This document shows positions 24,768 to 25,570 of a stretch of DNA of 25,570 bases, piece by piece; within the stretch, counting starts at the first letter, position 1, and each line of letters begins with the position of its first letter. The position numbers and the translations under genes were made by a program. Origin of the DNA: Gemmatimonadota bacterium (GTDB taxonomy: Bacteria; Gemmatimonadota; Gemmatimonadetes; Gemmatimonadales; GWC2-71-9); assembly GCA_003220975.1 (NCBI GenBank), contig QHTX01000131.1, positions 32,070 to 57,639 of the forward strand, given 5' to 3'. The notes below the pieces were generated by a model. It was not told the origin of the DNA. It saw only the letters and a list, made by a program, of their open reading frames with translations, and made no database searches.

Positions 24768-25570
24768 TCACGCCCGCGTCACGCGGCGCAGCCAGACGTA
24801 GTAGACGGGAATCCCTGCGAGGATGACGGCGAACGCGAGGCCCGTGAACAGCGGGTCCTGCCACAGCGCGTTGCCGAGCATGTACAGCGTCGCCACCACG
24901 AACAGCGCGGGCACCACGGGATACCCCACCACCCGCACCGGCCGCGGCAGCACGGCGGGCGGCCGGCGCCGCCGCAGCGTGAACACCGCCGCGGCCGCGA
25001 GCGCGTAAAACGGGAAGATCGCGACCACGAACTGGTCGGCGAGCTGCTGGAACGTGCGGAACGACACGTAGATGATCCCTAGCAGCGCCGTCAGGACGAT
25101 CGCGACCCAGGGCGTCTGAAACCGCGGGTGCACCCGCGCCACGTGCTTGAAGAACAACCCGTCGTCCGCCATCGCGAAGAAGATGCGCGGCGCCGTGAGC
25201 ATCGACCCGAGCAGCGTGCTGAAGGTGGCCACCATGACCACGAGCGACACGAGGCCCACACCCAGGCGCCCCAGAATGATCTGCGCCGCGTCCGCCGCGA
25301 CGAGGGGCGAATGCGCCATCTGGCCGATGGGGAGCAGATAGAGATAGGCGGCGTTCACGAGCAGATAGATCGCGACCACCGCGCCCGTGCCGATGATCAG
25401 CGCGCGCGGCAGGTTGCGCTCGGGGTCCCGCACCTCGCCGCCCACGAACGACAGGTCGCCCCAGCCGTCGTACGCCCACATGACCGACACGAGCGCCAGC
25501 CCGAACAGGCCGCCCGCGACGGGGCCTCCCGCCGACGCGAAATGAGTGAAGTTCCCCCGCCCCCCCCCCA
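24768..25570 (-). CDS. APC-superfamily amino acid permease, 5' end outside the window
   Basis: The C-terminal 266 residues of an amino acid/polyamine/organocation permease. The frame is open to the window edge, and the protein segment before the internal GTG at 25490 (NFTHFASAGGPVAGGLFGLALVS) is clearly family-like, so the gene starts beyond 25570. The characteristic stretch VMWAYDGWGDLSFVGGEV is followed by DPERNLPRALI, typical of the LAT/SteT-like branch, then about seven membrane helices with the SMLTAPRIFFAMADDGLFF motif. It is an inner-membrane transporter, probably an amino acid antiporter or importer; the substrate is unknown. The stop lies 83 bases upstream of the TonB receptor start on the same strand. 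Complete members are about 450-500 residues, so roughly half is missing. Confidence 0.88.
   Translation of the reverse strand, partial: GGGRGNFTHFASAGGPVAGGLFGLALVSVMWAYDGWGDLSFVGGEVRDPERNLPRALIIGTGAVVAIYLLVNAAYLYLLPIGQMAHSPLVAADAAQIILGRLGVGLVSLVVMVATFSTLLGSMLTAPRIFFAMADDGLFFKHVARVHPRFQTPWVAIVLTALLGIIYVSFRTFQQLADQFVVAIFPFYALAAAAVFTLRRRRPPAVLPRPVRVVGYPVVPALFVVATLYMLGNALWQDPLFTGLAFAVILAGIPVYYVWLRRVTRA

Noticed and set aside
24768..25490. A complete small permease starting at GTG 25490
   Set aside because: The same frame is open to the window edge and encodes family-like sequence before that GTG, so the gene is only partly contained.

Overview
The window is GC-rich chromosomal DNA from a diderm (LPS-type outer membrane) bacterium, most likely a Gemmatimonadota lineage or a close FCB-group relative. 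The evidence is the combination of a SprA-type giant outer-membrane protein, an Oar-like TonB-dependent receptor with a carboxypeptidase-regulatory N-terminal domain, LptF/LptG, and a type IV pilus motor cassette. The taxon is inferred; there is no rRNA or marker gene here. No tRNA, rRNA, CRISPR array, prophage or insertion sequence was seen, and no gene-free stretch exceeds about 175 bases. Only lptF and lptG are on the + strand.

Layout, left to right. 48-2293 (-): a secreted PQQ-dependent alcohol dehydrogenase with the lanthanide-type Asp-Tyr-Asp signature, followed by its probable electron acceptor, a cytochrome c lipoprotein. 2308-4877 (-): a three-gene ABC transporter (ATPase, permease 1, permease 2), with permease 2 split by a frameshift. 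4933-6717 (-): an R2-like ligand-binding oxidase and a zf-TFIIB-type zinc-ribbon protein. Their first ten codons are 29/30 identical in DNA although the proteins are unrelated. 6797-11356 (-): comEA-pilB-pilT-pilC, the DNA-uptake receptor and motor part of a type IV pilus. 11426-11529: an inverted heptanucleotide repeat array. 11529-18628 (-): sprA translationally coupled to an M28/glutaminyl-cyclase-like lipoprotein. 18674-21417 (+): lptF-lptG, divergent from sprA through a very short shared promoter region. 21466-24684 (-): the Oar-like receptor. 24768-25570 (-): an APC-family amino acid permease cut by the window edge.

How they fit together. Most of the window builds or serves the cell envelope: LPS export (LptFG), protein secretion (SprA), pilus/competence machinery, outer-membrane uptake, and periplasmic alcohol oxidation. 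The most interesting pattern is that all three proteins with a predicted type I signal peptide (PQQ dehydrogenase, SprA, receptor) have Gln as the first residue after the predicted cleavage site. A glutaminyl-cyclase-like gene overlaps the sprA stop codon. This resembles the Bacteroidetes 'Q-rule' (N-terminal pyroglutamate on exported proteins) and suggests the same maturation route here. Gene pairs inside operons repeatedly share 4-base start/stop overlaps, which fixes many of the start codons chosen.
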